DNA of 64,000 bases from Cyanobacterium sp. uoEpiScrs1 (GTDB lineage Bacteria; Cyanobacteriota; Cyanobacteriia; Cyanobacteriales; Microcystaceae): assembly GCF_947331815.1 (NCBI RefSeq), contig NZ_OX373462.1, positions 917,376-981,375 on the forward strand. The letters are read 5' to 3'. The notes beneath the pieces were generated by a model. The model had not been told where the DNA came from. It did no database searches and was given only the letters and a program-made list of their open reading frames with translations. How positions within the stretch are numbered: position 1 is the first letter of the stretch; each line of letters begins with the position of its first letter. Shown in pieces: positions 22,001-31,213 of this stretch. Both the position numbers and the translations under genes were made by a program.

Positions 22001-22107
22001 GAATACAACAAATAATCTAAAGGAGAAGTTCCCTCTAAGGCTGTTACATTGAGATTAATCAATTGTTCATCAACACCGCTATTTTGCCATTCCTGCCTAT
22101 GGTTCAT
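19069..22107 (-). CDS. CyRepA1-like replication protein: DUF3854 (Toprim-like) plus superfamily helicase
   Basis: A 1012-residue protein. Residues about 150-270 form a DUF3854/Toprim-like domain (LCITEGAKKAG with Glu159, IALPGVNNGY, YIAFDQDSKP with the DxD at 219-221). Then comes a helicase core: Walker A SPIGTGKT at 323-330, Walker B LIIIDEVEQ at 407-415, and later motifs ILASPSIETGISID and SVCQSLGRIRDN (motif VI-like with Arg). The C-terminal 300 residues are helical and unassigned. This architecture is that of cyanobacterial plasmid replication proteins (CyRepA1 family, such as Slr7037 of Synechocystis pSYSA). All motifs are intact over 3 kb, so it is under selection or recently acquired. 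No partition or plasmid gene is adjacent. Confidence 0.85.
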   Translation of the reverse strand: MNHRQEWQNSGVDEQLINLNVTALEGTSPLDYLLYSKKLPRRNDGRVNNSILRRYEHTKQGGWWCSGVDLLTGSEDLWGCFKPNFPRMSYDERKLIKYEHPPKTSAGIFALRVPLRLWQQLAQRHHQDFTLDKINNQLSDLGFWQWIINHPSIPLCITEGAKKAGALLTAGYAAIALPGVNNGYRTPRDKLGNRIGKTNLIPQLKKLAVSGRKIYIAFDQDSKPSAIKATNSAIRKLGSLFTQAGCQVNVIVWSSKSGKGVDDFLASKGIESFDKVYEKALPLTTWKVQSLSQLTYPSDIELNTRYLEDLSIPATASLIGIKSPIGTGKTKALEKIVEQAVSRQQKILVIGHRIKLVEQLCQRFKIPYLTDINKNNVKEFKGCGLCIDSLHPNSLSKFNPSDWANGLIIIDEVEQVLWHVLNSNTCKKNRVSILRSFKKLLEQNLESQGKIVVSDADLSDVSLDYLISLIGIKFKPFIITNNWKPRDKEAWMVHNYSEVTPREWLKDLVQHIQEGGKPFVCLSAQKLTSKWGTQTLEFYLKKRFPEIKILRIDSESLTDPNHDAYQSINYLNKILLNYDIILASPSIETGISIDVKNHFTSVWGLFQGIQAATSVCQSLGRIRDNIPRYLWCASYGFNTVGNGSTSIPNLLTSSNRVTQLNIKLLQQSDLEALDDIDIEFQAESLLCWAKMAVRVNASMIHYRESILRNISNKNHLVFRKKKLVKIKDTKAHKKYLYDNSQNSHQLIKAIESIREQNYYEECLMIARGKEITDQQYQILNKRLVKTAVERHNIRKYNLQKRYCIEVTPQLVALDNEGWYNKIRLHYFLTLGRSYLTNRDTIFAKKFLEEGQGSLFVPDFNGSQLGGIIGTMEVLGIPVLLMNHKRKLKPTDEDLQAMARIAIKNRAEIKTITGIGIAKNSSPITIIRRLLDKIGYGLTCIGSQKVDKKRVRVYQVVLPSDARQEIFRQWWIRDEKSPGSSESWIEEYTNSRLEMTGIQQQENKNYIQLSLEL

Positions 22108-22924
22108 TGTTCCTTCTTTATCCTAGACTAATTGAAGCAAACTCTATATGTAGTGTTTGGATCTCTAATATTAAAAGAAAGACTCTAGATAGGGAAGATA
22201 CTAATGAACTATTTAACAAAATTATTCTAATAACAGTATAAAATTTAGTAGTATTTTTCTCGATAAGTTACATAAGCATACGGTATTAATTTCTCTGTGT
22301 TGTGAGGTGGATAATTTTTATGAAAAGAAACAAAGAAATAAATACTGTCTCTAGTATTTATTGGGATATAGTATTGTAGATATACAATCCTATTTAATTC
22401 TTATCTTTAAATACGCAAAAAAAATTTTTAAAACTAGAATCCATATAGCTAAAAATTTAGTAAAAAACAAGGAAATTTTATCAATTTTAAGTCAAAAGCA
22501 AGTATTTTTTATTAAAAAAAGAAGATATAAGCAGATAACTAAAAAGTAAGTTAAATTATAAAGAAAATTTTTGAATGAGGACAAGGGCATGTATTGACAT
22601 ACACTAGAATTAGTTAATTGTTGTAAACTAGCTATACTGTATCCTGTTTTTAAAATAAAATTGAATAAGCTATGAAAATATAAATTTTATCAGGCTTTAA
22701 ATTCATATTTTCTTGACATTAGTTTAGTTCTGTATTAGTTGTTGTTAGGACTAGCTTAGTCATATTTAGTTCACTTTTTCTAAATTTTAATATCGTTAGG
22801 TTTATTCTAATTAGATTCTTCTAAAGTATTTTGTTGTAAATAAAAAATATAATTCTAAATGCTAAAAAATACCTAAAGTATTCAACATATTCCATGATCT
22901 TTGTATATATCTAAATAAATTAAA
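22108..22924. other. AT-rich spacer upstream of the CyRepA1-like gene
   Basis: About 0.8 kb between the start of the replication gene and the end of the next minus-strand gene. It is where an origin might be expected in plasmids of this class. I found no clear iterons or long inverted repeat by eye. A 62-codon, Lys/Ile-rich frame on the plus strand (22361-22549) looks like random AT sequence. Confidence 0.4.
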
Positions 22925-23443
22925 TTATTTAATTAACTTCTCAATTTTAAAATCAAAATCACTCATCCCTTTAAGAGATTCAACCCTAAAATAATAATTA
23001 CCTTTGATATTACTAGTAAAAATACATGTTGCAGAAGGTTCAGGACTACTATCTTGGATAATTGCTTGTCCATTTGGATCTTCAACATAAAGATTAAAAT
23101 CTACGTTTTTAGCCGTTGGAATCACTACAACTTTCCAAACAACATCATTATCAAGATGACAGTAATAATTACGAGAAAAAATAATTTTTACAGGGTTAAC
23201 ATCAATAGCAAACTTACAATTTCCTTTAACCGATGTTACTATAAATAAATATATTCCATCTACAAAACTAGTAAATGTACAGTAGGCATCAGCATTATTG
23301 CTATTGTCCTGGGCAATGATATTGCCCACAGGATCTTCAACAATCAAATCGAAATCAACATCGTCCCGCTCGGGAACAACGGACACCCGCCAAGTCTTAC
23401 CTTGAGATAATTCACAAGTATAGGTCTGGAAAAATTCGTTCAT
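22925..23443 (-). CDS. Small protein of two PPC-like beta repeats
   Basis: A 172-residue protein built from two homologous halves of about 80 residues. Repeat 1 has [20 protein letters not shown], then [11 protein letters not shown] and a [18 protein letters not shown] strand; repeat 2 has [29 protein letters not shown] and [18 protein letters not shown]. This resembles bacterial pre-peptidase C-terminal (PPC) beta-sandwiches, which usually accompany secreted proteins, but no signal peptide is visible. Its ATG overlaps the folD stop in an ATGA, so translation is probably coupled to folD. Whether it has any link with folate metabolism is unknown. Confidence 0.65.
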   Translation of the reverse strand: MNEFFQTYTCELSQGKTWRVSVVPERDDVDFDLIVEDPVGNIIAQDNSNNADAYCTFTSFVDGIYLFIVTSVKGNCKFAIDVNPVKIIFSRNYYCHLDNDVVWKVVVIPTAKNVDFNLYVEDPNGQAIIQDSSPEPSATCIFTSNIKGNYYFRVESLKGMSDFDFKIEKLIK

Positions 23444-24327
23444 GGTGTCTCCCGTTGATGATAGCTTAATACCGTATTACTCAATAACATTGCCACGGTC
23501 ATCGGACCTATTCCCCCAGGCACTGGTGTAATATATCGAACTATATCGGCCACAGATTTAAAATCTACGTCCCCTACCAACTGAAAAGTTCCATCCCCTC
23601 GAACAACACGGTTAATCCCTACGTCGATAACTATCGCTCCAGGTTTGACCATATCTGCATTAATGAACTCTGGTTTGCCTACTGCAACAATTAAAATATC
23701 TCCTTGATAAGTCACACTGCGTAAATCTTGGGTACGAGAATGAGCCATGGTCACTGTGGCATTTTTTTCAAGTAACATTAATCCTAACGGTTTACCCACT
23801 AAAATACTTCTTCCTACTACCACTGCATGTTTACCTGCTAATTCGATCTGATATTCTTCTAATAGACGCATAACACCAGCGGGAGTACAACTGCGTAATC
23901 CAGGTTCACCACGCATTAGACGTCCCAAGTTCATTGGATGAAGACCATCAGCATCTTTATTTGGGTCAATGGTTAATAATAGTTTGACTGCGTCTAAGTG
24001 GGCTGGCAAGGGTAACTGAACTAAGATTCCATCCACTCTAGGATCTTCATTAAGTTCTCTAATAACGCACTCCAGATCATGTTGAGATATATTTTTAGGA
24101 AAATGATGACCGAAAGAAGTAATTCCTACTCTAGCGCAAGCCCGCTCTTTATTACGAACATAAACGGTACTAGCAGGATCATCTCCTACCATTAATACGG
24201 CTAATCCTGGAGGACGGCCAATCTTAGGTTGTTGCTTTTGCACCCAGGATTGAAGTTCACTCTGAATTTTTTCTGCTAAGGCTTTACCGTTTAATACGAA
24301 AGAAGAAGTTGAAGAAGACATTGACAA
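23440..24327 (-). CDS. folD: Bifunctional methylenetetrahydrofolate dehydrogenase / methenyltetrahydrofolate cyclohydrolase
   Basis: It interconverts 5,10-methylene- and 10-formyl-THF, feeding purines and fMet-tRNA. The length, 295 residues, is normal. Signatures: the catalytic Lys and Tyr region ([20 protein letters not shown]), [14 protein letters not shown] (cyclohydrolase motif), the NADP fold with [18 protein letters not shown], and [19 protein letters not shown] near the end. The first residues [14 protein letters not shown] are not conserved, so an internal start is possible. The downstream PPC-like gene overlaps by 4 nt. Confidence 0.96.
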   Translation of the reverse strand: MSMSSSTSSFVLNGKALAEKIQSELQSWVQKQQPKIGRPPGLAVLMVGDDPASTVYVRNKERACARVGITSFGHHFPKNISQHDLECVIRELNEDPRVDGILVQLPLPAHLDAVKLLLTIDPNKDADGLHPMNLGRLMRGEPGLRSCTPAGVMRLLEEYQIELAGKHAVVVGRSILVGKPLGLMLLEKNATVTMAHSRTQDLRSVTYQGDILIVAVGKPEFINADMVKPGAIVIDVGINRVVRGDGTFQLVGDVDFKSVADIVRYITPVPGGIGPMTVAMLLSNTVLSYHQRETP

Positions 24328-24414
24328 ATGATTGGTGAATTTAAAATTAGTAAAAGTTTCAAGGTGTCCTTTCAGTTAAAATATCTCAGTTAAGTAAAAC
24401 TATTCCCACTCATC

Positions 24415-24933
24415 ATGAAAGATTTAAACATTAGAATTTGCCATGGTGGATTTTTGTTATTGCTACTGGGAGAAATTATTGGCTGTAATCGACTGAATTT
24501 TTTCAGAATCGCTCAAATACCAGTAACTCCTATTAGTGAACTCATCCAACATCAGCAACAAGATGAAGACCCTCGAACTCAAGAGACAATTTATTACATT
24601 AAGGGAACTGTGGTTGATAATGCGCCTTTTATAGATAAAGGTTCTTATAGACTTCACGATGATACAGGGACAATTTGGGTTCTGACCAATGACATTCTTC
24701 CTAAACCAGGAGATCTTATAACAATCAAAGGACGGGTAGAACATCAGCCAATTTCTATTGGAGGTCGGAATTTGAACGAATTGTATGTTTTAGAGATAGA
24801 ACAACTTAAGACTCAGTCTCAATCTATCAACCAACCGACACAACCGTCATCTCCTTCTCAACCCCAGTCTACATCCACATCGGATTTGGATATTAATAAA
24901 CTTCTATTACCTCATAAAAGTAACTCAAAATAA
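24415..24933 (+). CDS. OB-fold lipoprotein, function unknown
   Basis: A 172-residue exported protein. The N-terminus has a hydrophobic core ending in a lipobox (LLLLLGEIIGC), so it is probably a lipoprotein. Residues about 58-130 look like an OB-fold: YYIKGTVVDNAPFIDKGSYR, LHDDTGTIWVLT, GDLITIKGRVEHQP and LYVLEIEQL, as in small OB-fold stress or nucleic-acid-binding-like domains. The tail is Ser/Pro/Gln-rich and likely disordered. Divergent from folD by 87 nt. I know similar cyanobacterial hypothetical proteins but no function. Confidence 0.6.
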   Translation: MKDLNIRICHGGFLLLLLGEIIGCNRLNFFRIAQIPVTPISELIQHQQQDEDPRTQETIYYIKGTVVDNAPFIDKGSYRLHDDTGTIWVLTNDILPKPGDLITIKGRVEHQPISIGGRNLNELYVLEIEQLKTQSQSINQPTQPSSPSQPQSTSTSDLDINKLLLPHKSNSK

Positions 24934-25607
24934 AACTAAATGACAATAAAAAACATGCAATAGCATAAACACTCGTCATTATCTCGATTATATCTAACTA
25001 ATATTGGAGTTAAAGACATTAAACTCCTTAAACTCCTCTTAAGTCAGTCTTGATGATTATTCGCCAAAAGAATGATTGCTTGCCAAAATTGCTTGATAAC
25101 ATACCCATGTTCATACATATTGAAATACTGGGATTTTTTTTCGTCATGTAGAATAAGGAAAACTCCAGAACATTCACTAACACAGGAATTAGTTGAAGGA
25201 ATTAATTATAAAGTTCCTAACCATATATAGTTTAGAGTTTATAATGGACCAAATATTACTCTTTATCTTTATTCTTTTCCTTTAACTTTTGTGATACGAC
25301 AATTAGTTTTACAAGAAGAAATTGATTTCTGCTTAGTACATGTGGATACTACTAAACAAGAACGATGCTATTCTAAAAAAACAATCAGGTTCATCTCATC
25401 GAAAAAGATTATCAGATAGTCCTACTTTATTTTTTCAAAGACAACTTAAAGTAAAAAGAAAACATAGTGCATGTCTATACTTACACTTAATTCTTATATT
25501 GTGGTGGTTAATCGAAGCCATCGAGGTTAAAAGAAACTAGTTCCATTACCTGAATTCGTTAATTTGCTAGAACCATTTTGTATTGTCATTATTCTGCAAA
25601 AATCACC
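24934..25607. other. Spacer with a probable gene relic
   Basis: About 670 bp between the OB-fold protein and the Ctp protease. The part 25180-25420 looks like decayed coding sequence (listed separately). A 66-codon frame at 25340-25540 overlaps it and seems random. Confidence 0.45.
25190..25418 (+). pseudogene. Possible decayed gene fragment, identity unknown
   Basis: Two stretches read like protein: ELVEGINYKVPNHI (about 25188-25229, ended by TAG) and, from about 25244, GPNITLYLYSFPLTFVIRQL followed by VLQEEIDFCLVHVDTTKQ. They have normal codon use, in contrast to the surrounding AT-rich sequence, but stops and frame changes break them. I cannot assign a family. Confidence 0.3.
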
Positions 25608-26978
25608 ATGAATAGTCCGATAAAACCCGTTTGGATTCACCAAATTTGTCTTTGGGGAGGAATGATCGCAGCCGTAACTTCCCAGTCTCTGACTACTCCT
25701 GCATTTAGTTCTCCTGAATCATCGATAACTATTTTAGAAGACAATCCTAAGGTGATCGTCGATGAGATGTGGCAAATTGTTAATAATGAGTTTGTAGATA
25801 AAGAATTCAATAGAGTTGAATGGAAAGAAAAGCGTCAGGAATTGCTAGTCCAAAATTATGCTAACCGCGAGCAGGCATATAAAGCTATTCAAAAAGCCTT
25901 AAAATGGCTAGGAGATCCTTACACTCGTTTTTTGAACCCTAATCATTTTGCCACTCTTACTAGTCAAACTTCTGGAGAATTATCCGGTGTGGGGATTAGA
26001 TTGACACTCGACAGACGTACTAGTCAATTGTACGTGGTAGAGACCGTTAGAAGTTCACCGGCCGCTAAGGCGGGTATTAAAGAAGGTGATCGCCTTATCC
26101 GCATCAATGGTAAGCCAACAGCGTTAATGACTCTTGAACAGGCTCGAGATGCGGTTACAGGAGAAATAGGAACTGACATCAGTCTACAATTATCTCGTAA
26201 AAATAAAGGGATATTTCAAGTCACCTTAACACGAGCACAGATCGAAATTGCTGCTGTAAGTTATAACCTAAAACAAGAAGCTCAACTTCGTATCGGCTAT
26301 ATTCGCCTCGACGAGTTCAGTTCTCGCGCCGCTGAACAAATGAGGAATGCCATACAAGATTTGAGTGAAAAAGAAGTATCCGGTTATATTTTAGATTTAC
26401 GGGGAAATCCAGGAGGATTACTTCTTGCTAGCATAGATATTGCCCGTCTTTGGTTAAAAACAGGGGAGATTGTCATGACGGTTGATCGTCGTGGTGGTGA
26501 TCGCCATTTTTTAGCTAATGGAACTTCATTAACAGATTTACCTTTAGTGGTATTAGTAAATAAAGGCTCAGCCAGTGCTAGTGAAATATTGGCAGGAGCT
26601 TTAAAAGAAAATGGACGGGCAACAGTGGTAGGGACTAGTACTTATGGCAAGGGAACAGTACAGTCAGTTCACTCCTTATCAGATGGGTCTGGTTTAGCAG
26701 TTACCATTGCCCGGTATTATCCCCCTAGTGGGGAGGATATTAATCAAAGAGGTATTAACCCCGATGTTTACCTAGACTTGAGTATGGAAAAACACATACA
26801 ACTTAAAAATGATCCTAGTTTAATGGGGACTCATGCTGACCCTCAATACAAAGTAGCTATTAACGTATTAAGAAAAAATGTTCTCCCTATTTCTTTACCC
26901 AAAATATCTAAGCCAGTTAGTCTTCGTTGGGAAAATTTACACGAGGTGGTGAAAGATAAAACCTTCATAGGGAAATAA
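25608..26978 (+). CDS. Carboxyl-terminal processing protease (S41, CtpA/B type)
   Basis: A periplasmic or lumenal serine protease of 456 residues. Order: signal-like N-terminus (ICLWGGMIAAVTSQSLTTPAFS), N-terminal domain (LGDPYTRFLNP), PDZ domain (about 110-185; GVGIRLTL, AGIKEGDRLIRINGKP), and the S41 core (GYILDLRGNPGGLL). The catalytic Ser is near residue 323 in NKGSASASEIL and the Lys is Lys348 in TYGKGTVQ, the normal 25-residue spacing. The ATG at 25608 is chosen over the TTG at 25578, which would add ten residues without family support. CtpA matures the photosystem II D1 protein, while paralogues CtpB/C have other roles; I cannot separate them here. Confidence 0.92.
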   Translation: MNSPIKPVWIHQICLWGGMIAAVTSQSLTTPAFSSPESSITILEDNPKVIVDEMWQIVNNEFVDKEFNRVEWKEKRQELLVQNYANREQAYKAIQKALKWLGDPYTRFLNPNHFATLTSQTSGELSGVGIRLTLDRRTSQLYVVETVRSSPAAKAGIKEGDRLIRINGKPTALMTLEQARDAVTGEIGTDISLQLSRKNKGIFQVTLTRAQIEIAAVSYNLKQEAQLRIGYIRLDEFSSRAAEQMRNAIQDLSEKEVSGYILDLRGNPGGLLLASIDIARLWLKTGEIVMTVDRRGGDRHFLANGTSLTDLPLVVLVNKGSASASEILAGALKENGRATVVGTSTYGKGTVQSVHSLSDGSGLAVTIARYYPPSGEDINQRGINPDVYLDLSMEKHIQLKNDPSLMGTHADPQYKVAINVLRKNVLPISLPKISKPVSLRWENLHEVVKDKTFIGK

Positions 26979-27308
26979 TAAACTGACACATTGAGAATAC
27001 TTGAATTGTTTATTATCTGAATTAATGTATAATCCTGATGGTTATTTTATAAGATAAGAGGCACCTAATATTACATATAGAGTGTCAAAGATAAAGAGAT
27101 TTTGAGACATAGATTTAGCAAGCTAAATTAGCTATAATTCTAGTCGTTAATAGTTAATACACTTAATTAAGAACAATCATTAACAACAGTAGCCCCAAGG
27201 ACGAAAAGAACTTAACTATAATCTTTTTTGTTAAAGAAATATTATAGTTTGATATGACACTTATTTTATAAGGCAATTTAGGTTATCAATCTTATATACT
27301 ACCGAATA
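26979..27308. other. Convergent spacer with a weak hairpin
   Basis: About 330 bp between the convergent ctp and desulfurase genes. A 9-bp stem (aactataat ... attatagtt, about 27211-27251) with a T-run in the loop is the only structure seen. Confidence 0.45.
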
Positions 27309-28475
27309 TTACAGTTGAATAGTGGCTCGGCGTAAAGACTTAATAGTGCTTATGGTTAATTCACTCACCTGTTCAATATCTTGGGTAGTTGTAAATCGTC
27401 CTAGTCCGAAACGCAAAGAGGAATAGGCCAATGACTTCTGACATCCTAAAGCCATGAGAACATGAGAAGGAGTTGTTTTTACTGAAGAACAAGCAGATCC
27501 TGAAGATACTGCTACTGTTGGTTGTAATCCTAGTAATAAGGCAGATCCATCAACTTTTTCAACACTAATGTTGAGGTTACCTGGTAACCGCTGAGTGGGG
27601 TGACCATTAAGATGAATACCACCTAGTTGATTTAATCGATGCCAAAGATAATCGCGTAATCGGCTTTGACGTTTTCCTTCAGACTCTATTTCTCCCAATC
27701 CTAACTCCACAGCCTTAGCAAATCCTACAATCTGGGGAGTACCAAGAGTTCCTGAGCGTATTCCTCTTTCTTGTCCTCCTCCATGCAACTGAGCAGCTAA
27801 ACGGACTCTAGGGTTACGACGGCGAATATACAATGCCCCAATGCCTTTAGGTCCATAAATTTTATGGGCAGTCAAAGATACAACATCTAAGTTCATTGTT
27901 TGAACATCTAGAGGAATTTTTCCGATCGCTTGCGCTGCATCGCTGTGAAATAAAATTTGATGATCATGACAAATCTGTCCAATTTCTGCTAAAGGCTGAA
28001 TAACCCCAATTTCATTATTAGCCGCCATAACTGAAATTAAAATCGTATCAGGACGAATAGCTTTTTCTAATTCATCAAAATCGATTAATCCATTCCTTTG
28101 AACAGATAAGAGAGTAATTTCAAATCCTAATTTTTCTAAATAATGACACGGCTCCAATACTGCTCTATGTTCAGTCTGAACAGTAATAATATGTTGTCCT
28201 TTATCAAAATAGGCCTCGGCAATTCCTTTGATTGCTAGATTATTAGCCTCTGTAGCCCCACTGGTAAAAATAATTTCTTCAGGACTACAATTGACAGCAT
28301 CTGCTAAAGTATTTCTTGCTTTCCTGACGGCTGCCTCGCTTTCCCATCCATAAATATGAGTAGTGCTTGAAGGATTACCAAAATGTTGAGTAAAATAAGG
28401 TATCATAGCCTCCAATACCCGCTCATCCATGGGAGTTGTGGCGTGATGGTCTAAGTAAATGGGACGTTGAGACAT
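27309..28475 (-). CDS. Cysteine desulfurase (IscS/NifS family)
   Basis: A PLP enzyme that takes sulfur from cysteine for Fe-S clusters and thiolation of tRNA. 388 residues from the preferred start. Features: N-terminal YLDHHATTP, the PLP-contacting His (TEHRAVLEP), PLP Lys205 in LTAHKIYGPKG, and active Cys329 in SSGSACSSVKTTPSHVL, with the longer C-terminal loop of group I enzymes. ATG at 28475 (MSQRPIYLDHHATTP) is preferred to the ATG at 28496, whose seven extra residues are not conserved. Whether it is the housekeeping IscS or a NifS cannot be told; no nifU/nifB neighbour occurs here. Confidence 0.93.
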   Translation of the reverse strand: MSQRPIYLDHHATTPMDERVLEAMIPYFTQHFGNPSSTTHIYGWESEAAVRKARNTLADAVNCSPEEIIFTSGATEANNLAIKGIAEAYFDKGQHIITVQTEHRAVLEPCHYLEKLGFEITLLSVQRNGLIDFDELEKAIRPDTILISVMAANNEIGVIQPLAEIGQICHDHQILFHSDAAQAIGKIPLDVQTMNLDVVSLTAHKIYGPKGIGALYIRRRNPRVRLAAQLHGGGQERGIRSGTLGTPQIVGFAKAVELGLGEIESEGKRQSRLRDYLWHRLNQLGGIHLNGHPTQRLPGNLNISVEKVDGSALLLGLQPTVAVSSGSACSSVKTTPSHVLMALGCQKSLAYSSLRFGLGRFTTTQDIEQVSELTISTIKSLRRATIQL

Positions 28476-28577
28476 GACTATATATAACCCACCCACAGAT
28501 ATTCAGTACTTGATTCTTTTACACCAGCACTAACCCTAATACACTACCATCGTAGTACCTAACATTGCTTCCATTCT

Positions 28578-28985
28578 TCATGATAACGTATTTTTTCTTA
28601 GGCGTAAGATTTTTATAGCCCTAGCCAGATATCCTGTGTGCTGAAAGTTTTGTTTAAATTGTTGAAACTCTCCTGCATCAAACCAAAGTCCATGGCACTT
28701 TAAACAAGTTTCATACCAAAGAGGATATTCGTCAAAATCAAGTATTTTGATCATTGAAATTTGACATCGGGGACAGTTAACTTTTTTTTGTAATGATTCT
28801 GATGGATTCTCCTCCTGAAAATTACCCGAGTCTATAATCTCAGAACCTTTAATATTTTTTAGCTGTTCGGCTTCTAAAGAGTCCAACCAAATTCCTAGAC
28901 ATTGGCAACACCGATCCACTTCGGTCTCTTCATAGATAATTTTTTCCAAATTGCCCCCACATTTTGGACAGATTGATATATTCAT
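28578..28985 (-). CDS. Double zinc-ribbon (zf-TFIIB type) protein
   Basis: A 135-residue protein with two copies of the TFIIB-like zinc ribbon. The first copy has CPKCGGNLEKI ... CCQCLGIWLDSLEAEQL; the second has CPRCQISMIKI ... CLKCHGLWFDAGEFQQF. Each pair of CxxC motifs should bind one zinc. The linker is short and acidic, and the C-terminus is basic (ARAIKILRLRKN). The family is common in cyanobacteria and of unknown function, possibly nucleic-acid binding. It lies upstream of the desulfurase on the same strand with a ~100 nt gap and is divergent from coaE. Confidence 0.85.
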   Translation of the reverse strand: MNISICPKCGGNLEKIIYEETEVDRCCQCLGIWLDSLEAEQLKNIKGSEIIDSGNFQEENPSESLQKKVNCPRCQISMIKILDFDEYPLWYETCLKCHGLWFDAGEFQQFKQNFQHTGYLARAIKILRLRKNTLS

Positions 28986-29097
28986 AAATTCTTGTTACTG
29001 GTATTTCTTATCTATAGGATAACTAATATTTATATAAGAAATATATAAGATAAACTTAAATATAACATTACACTATTAAAAATATTAAGGATAAAAA

Positions 29098-29709
29098 ATG
29101 AATACAAAGTCACAAAGAATTATTGGGTTGACAGGAGGAATTGCTACTGGAAAAACCACGGTCTCTAATTACATCAATAAGATTTATAAAATTCCTGTTT
29201 TAGATGCTGATATTTATGCTAGAAAAGCTGTTTTACCAAATTCCCCCATCCTGCAAGAAATTTTTATTCGTTATGGACGATTAGTTCAGTTTCCAGATGG
29301 ACAATTAAATCGTCAAGCGTTAGGAGATATCATTTTCAATGATATAGAAGAAAAACAGTGGTTAGAAAGTAAAATTCACCCTTATGTAAAAAATAAGCTT
29401 GAAAAAAAAATTAGTCAATCAAAATATTCAACGATAATTTTATCAATACCTCTACTTTTTGAGGCAAGATTAACTAATTTTGTTACAGAAATTTGGGTAG
29501 TTTATTCTTTTCGTAAAGAACAGATAAATCGATTAATAATAAATAATAATATGACAAAAAAACAAGCAGAGAAAAGAATATCAAATCAAATATATGTAGG
29601 ATATAAAGCTAGTTTAGCTGATGTTGTCTTGTATAATTATTCAACTTTAGAGGTATTATATAGACAAGTTGATTTTTATATAAAAAATAAAACTTTTATT
29701 CATGTGTAA
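29098..29709 (+). CDS. coaE: Dephospho-CoA kinase
   Basis: It catalyses the last step of coenzyme A synthesis, phosphorylating the 3'-OH of dephospho-CoA. 203 residues, normal. The P-loop GLTGGIATGKTTVS lies at residues 10-23, followed by the conserved DADIYARKAV (catalytic Asp) and the CoA-domain segment IHPYVKNKL. SIPLLFEARL and VVYSFRKEQINRL (lid) are present. The last third is unusually Asn/Ile/Lys-rich (IINNNMTKKQAEKRISNQ), showing AT-driven drift within a conserved enzyme. ATG at 29098 follows aaggataaaa. Confidence 0.94.
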   Translation: MNTKSQRIIGLTGGIATGKTTVSNYINKIYKIPVLDADIYARKAVLPNSPILQEIFIRYGRLVQFPDGQLNRQALGDIIFNDIEEKQWLESKIHPYVKNKLEKKISQSKYSTIILSIPLLFEARLTNFVTEIWVVYSFRKEQINRLIINNNMTKKQAEKRISNQIYVGYKASLADVVLYNYSTLEVLYRQVDFYIKNKTFIHV

Positions 29710-30985
29710 ATTAGCAAAAATAAAGACAATGTAATTGTACTCAATATATTTAAGTTATAATTAATAATATTTAATCTCATGATTCTAGTTATTTTTTATT
29801 GTGCTTGTTTATTATCAATTAATTTTTTACCATTCTAAATAAAGGCTAAGCTTACCATTAGTAATGAGAAAAAATTAAATATTTAAGAACTAGTAAATCA
29901 CTACATGGTTCTGATAATTACTAGATATTTAAGCAATCTAAATAGTAAAAATTTTTTGTATATATCTTTAGATAAAATAGATATAAAACTAAGATATATT
30001 GATGAGTGAGTGACATCTTATATCCTTTTAATAATATTGATAATAGTATCAGATTATAAAGCTTATTTATATTTAGAATCTAATAAGTTGACCTGTTTAA
30101 TTGTCATCTAAACTTATATTGCTATATAAAGACATAAGTCTCACATTAGGTAGTTTGTATTTTCTATTATATAAGTTAATTAACTACTCTGTATAATAGT
30201 TAATATATTAGCTTAAATATAAGCTATCTAAAGAATAGAATTTTTACAAAAAACAAAAAAATAACTATCATATATTGTATAAGTAAATTAATTACACGGT
30301 ATTATTTTCTGTATATTGTATTAATTTTTAATGTTTAAAATTAATACTATGTTCTATAAATACTGATTTTTAGTAATTAATTTATACAAATAAAAAACAA
30401 AAAAATCTTAATTTAAGAGTAAAAGTCTTGGAAAGCATTTCGAAAATAATTTTTGTCTTGTATTTTATTCCAGTCAAGGAATCAAGATTTAGAAGTTAGT
30501 TTCACTTTTAAGTAGTAAACCAAGCGCTACATAATAAGCTAAATACATCAAATGATAGGGAGAGCTCCGAAAGGTTAGGGTAAGGTTCTGGCGACGAAGC
30601 TAAGAAAGCTGATCTAAGATAAGTAAATCGACTTATATAAATAATTCAGAACAGTCCATACCTTAAAGACAGCCTCTTAGCTCTAGCTTAATAGGGACAA
30701 GTACTCCTAAATTGTGATAGATAGTTAGAATCTTCATAAGTCCGAAATAGTTTTTATAGTGATTAAACACTATATACATTGCAGTTAACAGACAATCCCC
30801 AATAGTATCTAAGTAGGTTATCCAGATGATGATAAACAAATGGCAACACTTTCCATCTAGAAAAAGTTAATGAAGTAATAAAGTCTTAAATTGTGAGCTA
30901 GGAAATTTCGCTTTACACGCCTGTGTAATCTATGGAGAAAAACACCACTAATCTATAAACTGTTTTCTAAGTTAATTCGTTTATA
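29710..30985. other. AT-rich spacer with a possible decayed segment
   Basis: About 1.3 kb. The first 750 bp are near-random AT sequence with a small 11-bp hairpin at 30318-30347. From about 30530 to 30960 the GC content rises and short protein-like stretches appear on the minus strand, interrupted by stops, suggesting a decayed gene. I could not match an RNA gene (tmRNA, RNase P or 6S motifs are absent). Confidence 0.45.
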
Positions 30986-31059
30986 CGGGACTGACGGGGC
31001 TCGAACCCGCAACTTCCGCCGTGACAGGGCGGTGCTCTAACCAGTTGAACTACAGTCCC
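30986..31059 (-). tRNA. tRNA-Asp(GUC)
   Basis: The minus strand folds into a full cloverleaf of 74 nt. The acceptor stem is GGGACTG/CAGTCCC with discriminator G; the D arm contains AGTTCAACTGGTTAGAGC; the anticodon loop is CTGTCAC with anticodon GTC; the T arm is GCGGG TTCGAGC CCCGT. CCA is not encoded. Confidence 0.97.
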
Positions 31060-31213
31060 ATTTCCTAAGCCGTCCACTAATATAACTAAACTAACCAGGA
31101 TTTGTCAACCCCTTAAAAAATTTTTTGCGATCATGATGGATAATCTTATGTCTTAGAGTATTTTTAACGATTGAAATTTTTATCATAAATCATCTTCTTA
31201 TCCTTGGTAAAAC

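Noticed and set aside
22361..22549. 62-codon plus-strand frame
   Set aside because: Lys/Ile-rich low-complexity product, no ribosome site, composition like the surrounding AT-rich spacer.
30530..30960. tmRNA, RNase P or 6S RNA in the GC-richer part of the coaE/tRNA spacer
   Set aside because: None of the conserved cores (tmRNA ends, RNase P GAGGAAAGTCC box, long 6S hairpin) is visible.
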